Shown here one piece after another: positions 1-10,785 of a stretch of 64,000 nucleotides of DNA. Location: positions 1-64,000 of the forward strand of contig JACKLF010000006.1 of NCBI GenBank assembly GCA_024236055.1, in the 5' to 3' direction. The position numbers and the translations under genes were made by a program. The notes under the pieces are model-generated. The model was not told the origin of the DNA. It saw only the letters and a list, made by a program, of their open reading frames with translations, and ran no database searches. This stretch comes from Alphaproteobacteria bacterium. Lineage in GTDB: Bacteria; Pseudomonadota; Alphaproteobacteria; Micropepsales; Micropepsaceae. The first letter of the stretch is position 1, and each line of letters starts with the position of its first letter.

Positions 1-1412
1 AACAGGTGCGCGGCCGTGCAATCCTGCTCATCGCCGCTGTCGCGGTTTTTCAGGCGCACGCAGGAAAGTCCCTCCTCGCCGCCCTCCAGCGCAACGACCT
101 CGGTGCGAAGCTGCACCTCGACATTGGGCAGGGCGCGGATGCGATCGACCAGATATTGCGACATGGTGGCTTCCAGGCTGGCGCCGCGCACCGCCATCAC
201 AAGTTTCTGCACCCTGGTGGCCAGATAGACCACCGCCTGCCCGGCAGAATTGCCCGCGCCCACCAGCACCACGTCGCGCCCGGCGCACAGGCGGGTTTCC
301 ACCGCGCTGGCCCAGTAATGCACACAGCTTCCCTCGAACCCGGCCAGCTCATCCAGACCCAGCCGGCGATAGCGCGCGCCGCTGGCCAGCACCACGGCGC
401 GGGCGCGCACCGTCTGGTCCTCGCCCAGCGACAGTTTGAACAGGCCGTCCGCATCCAGATCGGGCGACAGGCGCACCGCCTCTTCAGGGATGGCGATTTC
501 GGTGCCGAATTTCTGCGCCTGGTTGTAGGCGCGCGCCATCAGCGCCAGTCCCGATATGCCGGTGGGAAAGCCCAGATAATTCTCGATGCGCGAGGATGCC
601 CCCGCCTGCCCGCCGAAGGCGCGGCAATCCAGCACCAGGGTGGAAAGCCCTTCGGAGGCGGCATAGACCGCACAGGCCAGCCCCGCGGGACCAGCGCCCA
701 CAACCACCGTGTCATAGACCATGTTGGGATCGATGCGCTGAAGCAGGCCGATGCAGCGCGCCAGTTCCACCTCGCCGGGATTGTGCAGAAGCTGGCCGCC
801 CGGGCACAGAACGATGGGCAACTGATCGGCCGTGACCTTGAAACGATCCTGCAGCGTCAGCGCGCACGGATCGGCGCGCGAGTCCAGGCTGCGATGCGGG
901 TGCCCGTTGCGGGTGAGAAAATTTTCCAGCCGCATCATGTCGGCGCTGCCGAACGGACCGATCAGGATCGGACCGGTTTCGCCCGCCTGCAACAGCCCGA
1001 CGCGGCGCAGGATCAGCGCGCGCATCAGCCGCTCGCCCAGTTCGGCTTCCTGCACCAGCACGTCGCGCAATGCGTTCGGCGGCACAACGATGGCTTCAAC
1101 CGGTTCGGCGGCGACCGCATCGACCAGTGAGGGACGGCCCGAAAGCTGGGCCAGTTCGCCCAGGAAATTGCCGGGGCCGTGCCGGGTAATGGGTTGGCGC
1201 GCCGACAGCGCACCGCCCTGGCGCACATCGATCGCGCCGGAAATGACGAAAGCCAGACCCGGTGCGACCTCACCTGCCTTCATGATGAAAGTGCCGGCGG
1301 GAATTTCCTGCACGGAGCCGAAGCGTTTCAGGCGGCTGAAATCATGTGCATCCAGGCTGGGAAACATCTGATCCCGCCGCGCTTCCAGAACGGATGCCGT
1401 GTTGCTTGCCAT
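1..1412 (-). CDS. FAD-dependent oxidoreductase with N-terminal cNMP-binding domain (3' end beyond window)
   Basis: About 470 residues are visible and the frame runs open to base 1, so the C-terminus is outside the window. Residues 15-130 look like a cyclic-nucleotide-binding (CAP-type) domain, with FGSVQEIPAG and a GNFLGELAQLSGRPS phosphate-cassette-like stretch. A linker follows, and from about residue 230 there is a thioredoxin-reductase-like flavoprotein: VVVGAGPAGLA for FAD, FGGQAGASSRIENYLGFP, and VVLVGAGNSAGQA for NAD(P)H. Where true thioredoxin reductases carry CATC, this protein has a GSCVHYWASA-type segment, so the redox-active cysteine pair is absent. That is typical of the fused cNMP/TrxR-like family, whose substrate is not established. 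The ATG start fits the beginning of the domain. Confidence 0.85.
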   Translation of the reverse strand, partial: MASNTASVLEARRDQMFPSLDAHDFSRLKRFGSVQEIPAGTFIMKAGEVAPGLAFVISGAIDVRQGGALSARQPITRHGPGNFLGELAQLSGRPSLVDAVAAEPVEAIVVPPNALRDVLVQEAELGERLMRALILRRVGLLQAGETGPILIGPFGSADMMRLENFLTRNGHPHRSLDSRADPCALTLQDRFKVTADQLPIVLCPGGQLLHNPGEVELARCIGLLQRIDPNMVYDTVVVGAGPAGLACAVYAASEGLSTLVLDCRAFGGQAGASSRIENYLGFPTGISGLALMARAYNQAQKFGTEIAIPEEAVRLSPDLDADGLFKLSLGEDQTVRARAVVLASGARYRRLGLDELAGFEGSCVHYWASAVETRLCAGRDVVLVGAGNSAGQAVVYLATRVQKLVMAVRGASLEATMSQYLVDRIRALPNVEVQLRTEVVALEGGEEGLSCVRLKNRDSGDEQDCTAAHL

Positions 1413-1485
1413 GCCAGACCCGCGTGAATGCGGCTTTACGGCATCACAATCGCGCGGCCCGCGCAAGCCGCGCGCGGCATGGCGA

Positions 1486-2588
1486 TCAGCGCCAGCGTCC
1501 CAGCCATTGGCGCAGGCGGGCGCGCCAGTCCGGGCCCGGCATGGCCGATGCCAGAATTTGAGGAATTTCCACGGCTTCTTCTTGCGGCACCGCCGGTTCG
1601 CCGATTGGCGGTTCCTGTGTCGGCGCGGTGTCCCGCGCGGCCGCCTGGGCCTGGGGTGACGTTTCGGTGACGATGTGAAGATCGGGTTTTGCGCTCGCGG
1701 GCGCCGCGTCCCTGTCGGTGTCTGTGTCCTTGGTCAAAGCCGTCGTCAGGCCCCAGAAACTGGCGATGTGCAGACTTGAGGGAATGCCGGCTTCCAGAAT
1801 GAACGGCGCGGGCATGCCGTGGCCTTCCGCCACCGCGATGGGCGTGCCGTGCCCCAGCCCCACAATGGCATGGCTTTCCAGAACCACCCGGCCGCTGCCA
1901 TCGCGCCAGCGGCGGCGCAGGTGACCTTCGGCTTCGTCTTCCTGGGCATGGGCGATGTCATGCAGGCCCGCCCATTGCGTCACGCTGGCATCGGCATTGC
2001 CGGGATGCACGACCAGATCCTCCAGCCCGTGCCAGATCGACACCACCGGCCAGGGGCCATCGTGACTGCTGGCGCCGCGCACCGCATCGCTCCAGGCCTG
2101 CGGCTGGCGCTGCGGCGGCGCGCGCATCGCCTCCAGCGCCTCGCGCGCATTCTGCGCCGCGCCCGCCGGAAGGCCCGCAACGATGGCGCCGCCGGCAAAT
2201 ATCTCCGGATAGGCGGCCAGCATCGCCGCCGTCATCGCACCGCCCGCCGAAAGGCCGGTGATGAAAACCCGCGCCGGGTCCAGGTCGTAGCGGTCCAGCA
2301 TGTAGGCGATCATGCGGCGGATCGAGGCGGCCTCGCCGCCGCCGCGCTGGCTGTCGATGGGCTGAAACCAGTTGAAGCAGGTATGGGGATTGTTGATGGC
2401 GCGCTGCTCGGGCGCCAGAACCGCGAAGCCGAATTCCGACGCCAGTTTGAAACCAACGCATAGCCAGCGGCGGTCTGGCAACCATGCAGAACCACCACCA
2501 GCGGCGCGGCTTCGGGCAGGGCACATAACAACAGCCGCAGATGGCCGGGATTACATTTGAAATCAGCTTCTCCGCGACATCCAGGCAC
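1486..2588 (-). pseudogene. PHB-depolymerase-type esterase (extracellular catalytic domain type 1), frameshifted near its 5' end
   Basis: An alpha/beta hydrolase of the esterase/PHB-depolymerase family, which cleaves short-chain polyhydroxyalkanoates or related esters. The uninterrupted part runs from about 2460 down to 1486. It shows AVLAPEQRAINNPHTCFNWF, the nucleophile serine in ITGLSAGGAM, the acid residue in WHGLEDLVVHPGN and the histidine in VGLGHGTPI. The oxyanion segment PLVVVLHGCQTAAGYA lies in another frame just upstream (about 2455-2530), so at least one indel of a few bases sits near 2454-2465. The first part of the mature protein and any signal peptide are also hard to follow, with fragments reaching about 2640. 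The C-terminal 100 residues are proline/alanine-rich and low in complexity. The 3-hydroxybutyrate dehydrogenase at 46.6 kb would fit PHB use by the organism. Confidence 0.8.
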
Positions 2589-2659
2589 CTGCCAGCACCC
2601 GGGCAGCAGGTTGAGCAGCGCCAGGCACAGCCTCTAGACCACAGCGGATTCGGAAAATC

Positions 2660-3086
2660 GACACTCGAAGATATTTATGTTTGCGGTGCAGCAATTTCAA
2701 CCCCATCAATTCGCGACAAAAGCCGTCGAATTCGCAAAAGATGGGCCAATTGGCAGCATAATAACCATTCGTTTACGCGGCGCGCGACGGAACGGCATCC
2801 TGCGTTTTATGCAGCATGGATCTGGCTCTCGGCGAGCAGAGACGGGCGACGCCATTGAAACGGACGTGGACCCGGCGGTTCACCGGCGGGTACGCGCCCT
2901 GCACAGCGCGGCAGCGGTGCCGCAAACTGTCGTCGATGCGCCCGCAACGAAGCATCGCTGTATCTAACGGCAGCAGGCTCCGCTGGCGCGCGCGCCTTGC
3001 GGCGGCCGGCCTGCTGCCCTGTTTTGACGGCACGCCCCAGGCCCCGCCATCCGCGCTGCACCGGCCCGTGGATCTGCACGTCTAAC
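2660..3086. other. Stretch without a recognisable gene
   Basis: This roughly 430-base stretch lies between the broken 5' end of the esterase and the broken 3' end of the PQQ dehydrogenase, both on the minus strand. Short open frames exist on both strands, but none has a recognisable domain or a convincing ribosome-binding site. The first 120 bases are noticeably A/T-rich compared with the rest of the window. It lies next to a zone dense in frameshifts, so a short gene may be hidden by indels. Confidence 0.5.
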
Positions 3087-4738
3087 TTAATTGGGCGCGC
3101 GCCTGTCCTGCGGCAGGGCGAAAATCACCACCGCATCGGTGAACGGCGGGCGGCTGACCCTGGGGCTTTTATGACCCGCCACGGCAGCCATTGGCGCCAC
3201 CGCGATATATTGCGCCCCGCACCTGATGGGTGATGGGCGGCGAGCGAACGCCCGTGCCCAGGTTGGTGCTCCACAATTTCTGTCCCGTGGCCGCGTCGAA
3301 GGCGCTGAAATCCGCCGTTCATCTCGCCCGCGAAAATCAAGCCCCGGATGCGGTAGCGCCGCCATGCATCAGCCAGCCGGTCGGAACGATACCTGCCGGT
3401 GATGCGGCGGAATTGACATCGATCGCGCTCAGCGCCCGACTGCCGGGCCGTCGGCGCGTTCATCTACCCCGCCATTGTTGTCGCCGACCAGGGACCGCCG
3501 GGCTTTGAATCCTTGAACTCGATGGCGGTGAAGGTCATCGGGACATTGGCGCCCAGCACATAGAAATAGCCGGTCTGCGGCGAGAAGGCCGGCGGCTGCC
3601 ACAGGCTGCCCCCCGCGACGCCGGGCAGGATGGTCACGCCATCGAAGCTGGGCGGGGTGAACATGTTGGGGCTTTGATCGACAAAGGGCTGCGACTTGTA
3701 GAGCAGCTTGCCGGTCAACCGGTTGACGATGAAGACATGGCCAACCTTACCCGCCTGGCCCGCCGCCGGAACGATGCGCCCATCGGGGCCCTTCGCGTCG
3801 AACAGCATGACCGGCGCGCTGGCTTCATAGTCCCAAAGATCGTGCGGCACTTCCTGGTGCCACCATTTCAGCTTGCCGGTCTTTGCGTCGATGGCCACGA
3901 TGGAGTCGGTATAGGCATTGTCGCCGGGCCGGGTTTCGCCGCGATAGTCCGGATTGGGATTGCCGGTGGCGAAAATCACCAGCCCGTTCTGCGGATCGAT
4001 GGCGGGCGTGTTCCACACCGAGCCGCCGCCGAATTTCCAGCTGTCGCCGCCCCAGCTGTCACCGCCCGGCTCGCCCGGCGCGGCGGTGGTGCGAAACTCC
4101 CATTTCTTGGCGCCGGTTTCAGCGTCATACGCCTCGACCATGCCGCGGGTCTCGTATTCGGCACCCGCCGTGCCCACGATCACCAACCCGTCATAGACCT
4201 GGGGCGCCAGTGTATAGGTGTAATAGTGCCTGGGCTCGGGATGGGTCTTTTCCGGATCGGTCTGCCAGACCAGCCTGCCGGTCGCCGCGTCCAGCGCCAC
4301 CAGATGCCCATCGAACAGCGCGGTATAGACCTTGCCATAGGCCAGCGCGACGCCGCGCGCCTGGGGCCCGCAACAGGCTTCGGTATAGTCCAGCCTGTCC
4401 GGCTTCCATTCCCATATCCGCTTTCCCGTCACCGCATCCCAGGCCTGGACGTGATTGGTCGCGGTGACCAGGTAGAGGATGCCGTCCACCTCCAGCGGCG
4501 TGGCCTCGAAACTGTTGGCGACACCGGTGTGCAGCGTATGGACCTGGCGCAACTGCCCGACGGTCTGCCTGTCGATCTGGGTCAGCGGCGAGAAACGTTG
4601 ATTGTCATAGGTGCGCCCATGCAGGCGCCAGTTGTCCCTGTCGGCATCGGCGTTGATCAGCGTCCTGTCCGCGGCGGGACCGCCAAAGGCCGGAACGGCA
4701 AGCGCAGCCGTCACGCAAAGCATCAACCAGAACCGCAT
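3087..4738 (-). pseudogene. Periplasmic PQQ-dependent alcohol-dehydrogenase-type quinoprotein, frameshifted in its last 130 residues
   Basis: An eight-bladed-propeller quinoprotein of the methanol/ethanol dehydrogenase family, expected to oxidise an alcohol in the periplasm with PQQ and Ca2+ or a lanthanide. The chosen ATG (4738) gives a clean signal peptide (MRFWLMLCVTAALAVPAFG) and has AGGA nine bases upstream; ATGs at 4747 and 4813 are in frame but fit less well. Visible features are the vicinal cysteines (TEACCGPQ), WRLHGRTYDNQRFSPL, TGNPNPDYRG and HDLWDYEAS. The last carries Glu where many relatives have Asp after the WDY. The frame breaks near 3464-3480. The rest of the family signature (LIFAGEMNGGF, then RGAQYIAV and VVIFALP to a stop at 3087) continues in other frames, so several indels are present. 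There is no C-terminal cytochrome domain. Confidence 0.82.
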
Positions 4739-4831
4739 CCGCCCCATTCCTGCGCCCCGTTCTTGTCGCCGAACCGTTACCCGCCAGATAGCATGGCGGC
4801 CGCCGCACGTCATGACGCGGCTGCGAAGGCT

Positions 4832-7800
4832 TCAATATTCGAGCTGGTAGCTGAGCCCGACGCTGCCGCCGTAATCGCGCGCGGCGGTGCCGCTGGCGGT
4901 GGGATTGGCGCCGGCCGAGACGGTGGCCTGCGCCTTGAGCCGGTCGGTGATGTCGACCTGCACCTGGGTCTGGGTGCCGCCGGCCAGGCCCTGTTTCACC
5001 CCGACATAGACGCCGTTGGAGACATAGCGGCCCGCCTCCACCGTGGTCTGGCTTTCCGTGCCGCTGCCGGTCGAACCAACCGCAGAGGACGAGCCGACCG
5101 ACAGCCGGTCCAGGCCCAGCGTGCGGCGCACCGAGCCCAGCGCATCGAAGCCGCCGCCAACCCCGCCCATCGCCGCAAGAGCCTGGGCGATACTGGCAAG
5201 CTGCAGCGGCGACAGCTGCTTGACGCTCTGCTGGAACAGAAGATGGGCGACGATCTCGTCCTGCGGCAAAGGTGGCGAACTGGAAAGGGCGATCTTGGGC
5301 GCGGAGGCATAGCCGGTGATCGTCAGCGTGGCGGTGACGCCGCCCGACGTGGTGCTGGCGGTGAAGTCCAGGCTTGGGTCCAGCCGGTGACGCACGCCGG
5401 TGCCGTCGAAGGTGACGCGGCCCGACGTGAAGTTCAGCGTCTGGCCCGCCACGCTGTAGGTGCCGCGCACCAGGCGGAAGCCGCCGCTGATCTGGGGCAC
5501 GGCGGTGGTGCCGGTCAGATGGAATTCGCCTCCCATCACCGCATCCATGCCGTGGCCGCGCACGAAGATGGGACCGGAGGCGCTGACATTGACATCCAGC
5601 GCGATGCGGGTGGTCGATGGCTTGGGCGGCGGTGACTGGCCGCGGCGGCGCACATTCAGCACCGCGACCTCGGGCGGGAAGCTTTCGGGCAAATTTATTT
5701 CGCCGCGCTGGATGTCGGTTTTTCCCGACAGGGTCAGATCGCCCGCAAGCTGGCCCTTCAACGCCAGGTCGCCGTTGAGCGTCGCGGTGAACAGGTCGCT
5801 GACCATGGGGCGGGCATTGGCAGCCGTGAAGGCCAGGGCGACCGGCATGCCCGGCGCGGCCAGGTCGATGCTGCCGCTGCCCGAAATGGAGCCGGGGCCC
5901 GCCTTGCCGGTCAGCTTTTCGATCACCAGCCGTGTGCCTTCGGCTTTCAGACTGCTGGCGATGGCGCTGACGCGAATGCCGCGGGCATAGTCCTGCACCT
6001 CGCCATCGGCCAGTTCGGCGCCGCCGGTCACGCGCGGATTGTCCGGTGTGCCACCGATCGCGGCGTCGATCGTCACCACGCCGCGTGCGCGCCGCCCCTG
6101 GGGCGAGAGCAGCGGATTGAACAGCGCCAGATCCAGCGAGCCCTTGGCGCGCATGTCCATTGCCTGATCCATGCCCAGCGGGGCGCGGCCGGTCAGCGAC
6201 AGGTTGGTGCCATCGCCGGCATGAATGGCGGCATCGACCTGGGCATGATCGGCGGCCAGCGTAATGTTCGCGGTCATGTCGGCGGGCGGCACCGCCTTGC
6301 CGGTGGCGGCGGCGTGCAAACCTTCGCCCTTCAGGCTGATCGTGCCGCTTGGCGCGGCCAGCGTGCCGGACAGATTGGCATCGGCCGACAGCAGCCCGCG
6401 CGGGCCGACCGAGGGCATCAGCAGCGGCGCCTCCTCAAGCTTCACGTTGCGAAGCTGGGCGGTGAAGGCGAGTTCGGGCGACAGCATGCCCGATGCGGTG
6501 ATGGTGCCGCCGCCCAGATGCACGGACAGGTGATCGACCGCCAGTCCATCGCCATAGGCAAGCGTGGCCGGACCATCCAGCGACAGCGGCGCGCCGCGCC
6601 ATTGTCCTTTCGCCGCGGTCAGGGTCAGTGCGCCTTTTCCGGTCTGCACCACGGCGCTTGCGCTGAGCGTGGCGGGTACGCCGCCGCTGTCGGTCAGGTT
6701 CAGGTCAAGATCGGTCTGAAGTTCGCTGATCGGACCCTGTGTCTTCAGCGTACCGCCGCCGGCAAAGCCCGCCACGGCGAGCCCGTCCGCCTTGGCCGAG
6801 GCGGTCAGCACAGGCTTGCCGAACAGATCGGCGGCGTTGCCTTCGACGGTCAGCGCGCCAAGTTGCGCGCCGCCCGCTTTGACGGCGGACAGTCTGGCAT
6901 CGAAGGCGACATCGCTCTTCCTGCCGCTCGCCGTCATGACAATTTTCGTTTCCAGCGCGCCGGACAGAGCGCTGCCGGCAAAGGGCGAAAGATCGTCAAG
7001 CTGCGCCACCGCCAGATGCAAATCGCCATGCATGCCGCGCTTGTCATCCGCCAGGGTCAGTGCCCCGCCCGCCTCCAGCGATTTCCAGTTTGCGTTCAGC
7101 GTGACCTGGCGGCTTTTGGCCAGCGCCGCCACCAGCCGCAAGGGTCCGTCATTGAGATTGCCGTTCATCGACAGCCGGGCGCTGGACGGCGGCAGCCCCT
7201 TGGCCGCCAGGTCCAGGCCGATCCGGTGCAGGGGAAAGCCGGTCGCGGCCATCATCGCCGCGCCCGATGCTTTCACCTCGGCCTCGCCCGGCGCGCCATT
7301 GATCGTGCCCTGCAGCGACAGGCGGCCATGCAGCGTGGCCACCAGCCGCGACAGGTCTGAAAGGCTGACGCTGGCGCGATAGGCCAGGACGCCTTTTTTC
7401 AGCGTGCCCGCCAACTCGCTGGAGACACCGCGCCCCTTGAAGGTCAGGCGCGATTGCTGGATGTCGCTGCCGTCGATCACCGCCTGCATCGCCAGTTCGG
7501 CATGGCCCAGAAGACGCGCCGCCAGGGCGCTGCCTTTGGCATCCAGTGTGCCTTCAAGACCGACATGCAGGGGACCGTTCGATTGCGATGCGGTCAGGTG
7601 CAGCCGGCCGCTGCCCGACAGGTCCATCCTGCGGTTGGCGACAAAGGGCGCCAGGGCGGGAATGGCGATGTCGGCCTGGGCGCTGAGGCCGCCGCGCGTC
7701 GCGGCCTGTCCGGTCAGCCGGGCCAGGGGATGGGTCACGGCAAAGCGGACCGGCCGATCCCTTGCCGCCAGATCGGCATGGACCTCAAGCGTCACGGGCG

Positions 7801-8815
7801 CGCCCGCGAACAGGTCGGGCTGCTCGCCCGGAATGGTGACATGACGCGCCACGCCCTTTACGTCCGCGGCCCCGCCGGAGCCCTGCGCATCCAGCGTCAG
7901 CGCCGTGGCGGCAATGCCGGCGAATTTCGCGTCGGTCAGTTCGAAATGCGCGTCGATCTGCGGCTTGTCGAAGGTGCCGTGGAAATGGCCCTGCGCCGCC
8001 AGCGCCTGCCAGGACAGGTCGGGGCGCGGGGCCATGGCCGGCGACTTGACCTGGAAATCGATATCGGCGCGCTGGGCGGCAAGCTGGATGGTGCCCTGCC
8101 CAACCGCCGCCAGGTCGCCCAACGACGCAGCCAGGGCGATGACATTGCCCCGCGCATCACCATGCGCCTGCGCCTGCACATTCACCGGACCAAGGCCCGG
8201 CAGCCCCAGAAGGGTACCCAATATGCCGTCCGCGCCCTCGCGGATGGTCACGCGGCCGTGCGCGACATCGGCGATGACGCCGCCATCGATGCGATAGGCG
8301 CCATCCGTGTCCAGCCGCGCGACGGTCAGGTCGGCGGACAGATCGTGGCGCGAGACATAATGCAGCGTGCCCTGCGCCGAGACCGAAGCGGCATGGCCCG
8401 CCGCCTGAGCGGACAGGTCGATGCGCGGCACCGACAGGTGCGCGATGTCGATGACTGGGCTTTCCCCGCTGGAGTCCGAAGGCACAGGGCGGCGCAGCAC
8501 CGCGACGCGGCGCGCACGCGCATCGTCGATGGCAATGTGGCTGAACAGCGCCGACAGGGCCGACCAGTGCAGGTCGACGTCTTCGACGGTCAGCCACACG
8601 CCCTGTTCGTCGGCCACCGTGACGCGCGCCGCGGTCAGGTGATTGGGGAAGAATCCGCCCAGCCCGATGACGCGCACGGCTCCACCGGACAGCGGCGTGA
8701 CCAGCCGCGCCACCAGCCCCAGGCCCGGCGGCGTGTAGAACAACAGGCCCAGCAGCAGCAGGACAGCGCCCGCCGCCGCACCCAGACCGGTCAGGATTTT
8801 GCGCTGGCGCGTCAT
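4832..8815 (-). CDS. tamB: TamB, inner-membrane component of the translocation and assembly module
   Basis: A 1327-residue AsmA/TamB-type protein (DUF490 family). TamB spans the periplasm and works with the outer-membrane BamA-like partner TamA in protein insertion or lipid transport. The N-terminus has a single membrane anchor (ILTGLGAAAGAVLLLLGLLF), followed by a very long beta-rich region of alternating short hydrophobic strands with LTLTASG-like motifs. The conserved C-terminal domain contains RGTYSVAGQTLNFTSGRVTF and the terminal LKAQATVSAGAN and GSVGLSYQLEY. The ATG at 8815 overlaps the stop of tamA by one base (TGATG), which indicates translational coupling. An in-frame extension upstream of this start lies inside tamA and is not used. 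Length and order match known tamA-tamB pairs. Confidence 0.93.
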   Translation of the reverse strand: MTRQRKILTGLGAAAGAVLLLLGLLFYTPPGLGLVARLVTPLSGGAVRVIGLGGFFPNHLTAARVTVADEQGVWLTVEDVDLHWSALSALFSHIAIDDARARRVAVLRRPVPSDSSGESPVIDIAHLSVPRIDLSAQAAGHAASVSAQGTLHYVSRHDLSADLTVARLDTDGAYRIDGGVIADVAHGRVTIREGADGILGTLLGLPGLGPVNVQAQAHGDARGNVIALAASLGDLAAVGQGTIQLAAQRADIDFQVKSPAMAPRPDLSWQALAAQGHFHGTFDKPQIDAHFELTDAKFAGIAATALTLDAQGSGGAADVKGVARHVTIPGEQPDLFAGAPVTLEVHADLAARDRPVRFAVTHPLARLTGQAATRGGLSAQADIAIPALAPFVANRRMDLSGSGRLHLTASQSNGPLHVGLEGTLDAKGSALAARLLGHAELAMQAVIDGSDIQQSRLTFKGRGVSSELAGTLKKGVLAYRASVSLSDLSRLVATLHGRLSLQGTINGAPGEAEVKASGAAMMAATGFPLHRIGLDLAAKGLPPSSARLSMNGNLNDGPLRLVAALAKSRQVTLNANWKSLEAGGALTLADDKRGMHGDLHLAVAQLDDLSPFAGSALSGALETKIVMTASGRKSDVAFDARLSAVKAGGAQLGALTVEGNAADLFGKPVLTASAKADGLAVAGFAGGGTLKTQGPISELQTDLDLNLTDSGGVPATLSASAVVQTGKGALTLTAAKGQWRGAPLSLDGPATLAYGDGLAVDHLSVHLGGGTITASGMLSPELAFTAQLRNVKLEEAPLLMPSVGPRGLLSADANLSGTLAAPSGTISLKGEGLHAAATGKAVPPADMTANITLAADHAQVDAAIHAGDGTNLSLTGRAPLGMDQAMDMRAKGSLDLALFNPLLSPQGRRARGVVTIDAAIGGTPDNPRVTGGAELADGEVQDYARGIRVSAIASSLKAEGTRLVIEKLTGKAGPGSISGSGSIDLAAPGMPVALAFTAANARPMVSDLFTATLNGDLALKGQLAGDLTLSGKTDIQRGEINLPESFPPEVAVLNVRRRGQSPPPKPSTTRIALDVNVSASGPIFVRGHGMDAVMGGEFHLTGTTAVPQISGGFRLVRGTYSVAGQTLNFTSGRVTFDGTGVRHRLDPSLDFTASTTSGGVTATLTITGYASAPKIALSSSPPLPQDEIVAHLLFQQSVKQLSPLQLASIAQALAAMGGVGGGFDALGSVRRTLGLDRLSVGSSSAVGSTGSGTESQTTVEAGRYVSNGVYVGVKQGLAGGTQTQVQVDITDRLKAQATVSAGANPTASGTAARDYGGSVGLSYQLEY

Positions 8816-10668
8816 CAGAAGGCCTGCCCCAGTCCGATATAGACCTGAAAGGCATTGCCGCCCGGTATGCGGTTCAGCGGCGCGGCCACATCCAGCCGCA
8901 CCGCGCCGATCGGCGTGTAATAGCGCGCGCCAATGCCCGCCCCCACGCGCAGTGTGCCGTTGAAGGGCGTGCCGTCGGCGCTGGCCTGGCCGGCATCGAC
9001 GAACAAAGCGCCGCCCCAGTCCTGGCCGATGCGCTGGCGCCATTCCAGCGTGGCGGCGTCCACCGACTTGGCGCCCACCGGATCGCCATTGGCAAATTGC
9101 GGACCGATGGACTGATAGTCATAGCCGCGCACCGTGGCGCTGCCGCCGGCATAGAGCCGCTGGTCGGGCGGCACCGACAGGTTGGAGCCGCCCAGGATGG
9201 ACCCGACCAGGGCGCGCATCGCCAGCACCGAACGGCCATCGCCCGACATGTCGAAATAGCTGATGCCGGAAAGCTGGACCGGCAGGAACAGAAGATTGCT
9301 GTCGCCCAGCGACTGGGTGGGCGTGACCTGCAAAGCAACGCGTTGACCGTGCGTGGGATCGGCCAGAAGACCGGTCGTCCCGGTCGTGTCATAAGTGACG
9401 CTGAACGGCAGGCCGACAAGCTGATAGAGGCGCGCGATCCCCTGCTGGGTAACCTCGTCATGGGTCAGCGACAGGCCGACACTTCCCGTCCACAGCGGCG
9501 AGAATTTGCGTCGCACATACAGGGCCAGCGTCTGGGCGGTCTGGTCGTAGGCGTCGAGCTGCTGCTTGACGCCGGACAGATCGGCTTCCAGCACCTGCTG
9601 CGGCGCCAGGAACCAGGGCTGGATATATTGCGCCAGCAGGTTGTAGCCCAGCCCGGCGCTGGCGCTGCCAAGACCGGTGCCCGCCGCCGTCAGGTTCAAC
9701 TGCTCGCCATTGCCGAACAGGTTGCGGTGCGACCAGGTCGCCGACAGGCTGATGCCCAGATCGGTGGAATAGGTGCCCGCCAGGGTGATGGCATGCTGCT
9801 TTCGCTCCTGCACGTCGAAGGTCAGCGGCAGGGTGCCGTCATCCGACAGTTCGGTGGCGGCGCGCGCATTGACACCGGAAAAGACGCCAAGCCCGGCCAG
9901 CTTCTGGCGCGACGCCTCGATCGCGCTGGGCCGGTAGAGATCGCCGGTGTGGATGGTCAGCGCCTGGCGGGCATAGGATTCATTGACGTCCTTGAGCCCC
10001 TCAAAATGGACCGCGCCGATATGGGCCTTGGGACCCGGCGTCAGCGTATAGGTGACGTCGATCGTGTGCGCGGCATCGTCCGCCGTCGCTTCGGGACCAT
10101 CGACCTTGGCCAGGGCATAGCCGTCTTCCTGCAGCCGGTCCAGCAGGCCGGTCTGTGCATCCAGGATGTTGCGCGCCACTGCCGGATCGCCGGGCGCGAT
10201 GGCCATCGCCGCCAGCGTGCCGGGCGGTACCGTGCCTTCCAGGTTGAGATGGCCGATGTGATAGAGCGGCCCCGGCGTCACCTGGGCCCGCACCGCGACA
10301 GTGGCGCCGGCGGGCGCCTCGTCCAGCGACGCGGCCAGCCCCGGATCGTCCAGCGCCTTGCCGTCGATGGTGATCGCCACCTTGTTCTGATAGTAGCCGA
10401 AACTGTCCAGCGCGGTCTGAAGCCGGGGCACGTCCTCGCGCGCGCGCTCGATCAGCGCGAAGGGCGACACTTGGCCCTTGCCGTTCAGGGTGGCAAGCTG
10501 GGCGCTGGCGTCCAGCGTGGACTGCACCGCGCCCGATCCAGCCCCGGCAATTTCAAAACTGTAAGCCTGGATATCGGCGGCATGGCCGCTTTGCGCCATC
10601 GACAGGCTAATGATCGACTGACACAGAAGCGGCGGCACAAGCCGCCGGAACAATTTGCAAAAACCCAT
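8815..10668 (-). CDS. tamA: TamA, BamA-like outer-membrane assembly factor (Omp85 family)
   Basis: A 617-residue Omp85 protein. The start at 10668 gives a signal peptide (MGFCKLFRRLVPPLL up to SGHAA) with a GGAC-type ribosome site. POTRA domains occupy about residues 25-260, with recurring YHIGHLNLEG and AHIGAVHFEGLKDVNE motifs. The C-terminal half is the 16-strand barrel (surface antigen, D15 family). It contains the lid-lock type segment LYAGGSATVRGYDYQSIGP, the GVGIGARYYTPIGAVRLDVA-like strand, and a final strand ending in F (YIGLGQAF), as outer-membrane proteins do. It is transcribed with tamB, whose start overlaps its stop. Confidence 0.93.
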   Translation of the reverse strand: MGFCKLFRRLVPPLLCQSIISLSMAQSGHAADIQAYSFEIAGAGSGAVQSTLDASAQLATLNGKGQVSPFALIERAREDVPRLQTALDSFGYYQNKVAITIDGKALDDPGLAASLDEAPAGATVAVRAQVTPGPLYHIGHLNLEGTVPPGTLAAMAIAPGDPAVARNILDAQTGLLDRLQEDGYALAKVDGPEATADDAAHTIDVTYTLTPGPKAHIGAVHFEGLKDVNESYARQALTIHTGDLYRPSAIEASRQKLAGLGVFSGVNARAATELSDDGTLPLTFDVQERKQHAITLAGTYSTDLGISLSATWSHRNLFGNGEQLNLTAAGTGLGSASAGLGYNLLAQYIQPWFLAPQQVLEADLSGVKQQLDAYDQTAQTLALYVRRKFSPLWTGSVGLSLTHDEVTQQGIARLYQLVGLPFSVTYDTTGTTGLLADPTHGQRVALQVTPTQSLGDSNLLFLPVQLSGISYFDMSGDGRSVLAMRALVGSILGGSNLSVPPDQRLYAGGSATVRGYDYQSIGPQFANGDPVGAKSVDAATLEWRQRIGQDWGGALFVDAGQASADGTPFNGTLRVGAGIGARYYTPIGAVRLDVAAPLNRIPGGNAFQVYIGLGQAF

Positions 10669-10785
10669 GCAGGTCCAGTTTGCCTGTCCGCGCGGCTGGT
10701 TGAAAGGGGGGCAGCGCGCCCGCATGTTCGATTATGCGGCAAGCCCGCGGCGAGTTCCATAGCGCACGGCAGCACAGCCGGCGAA

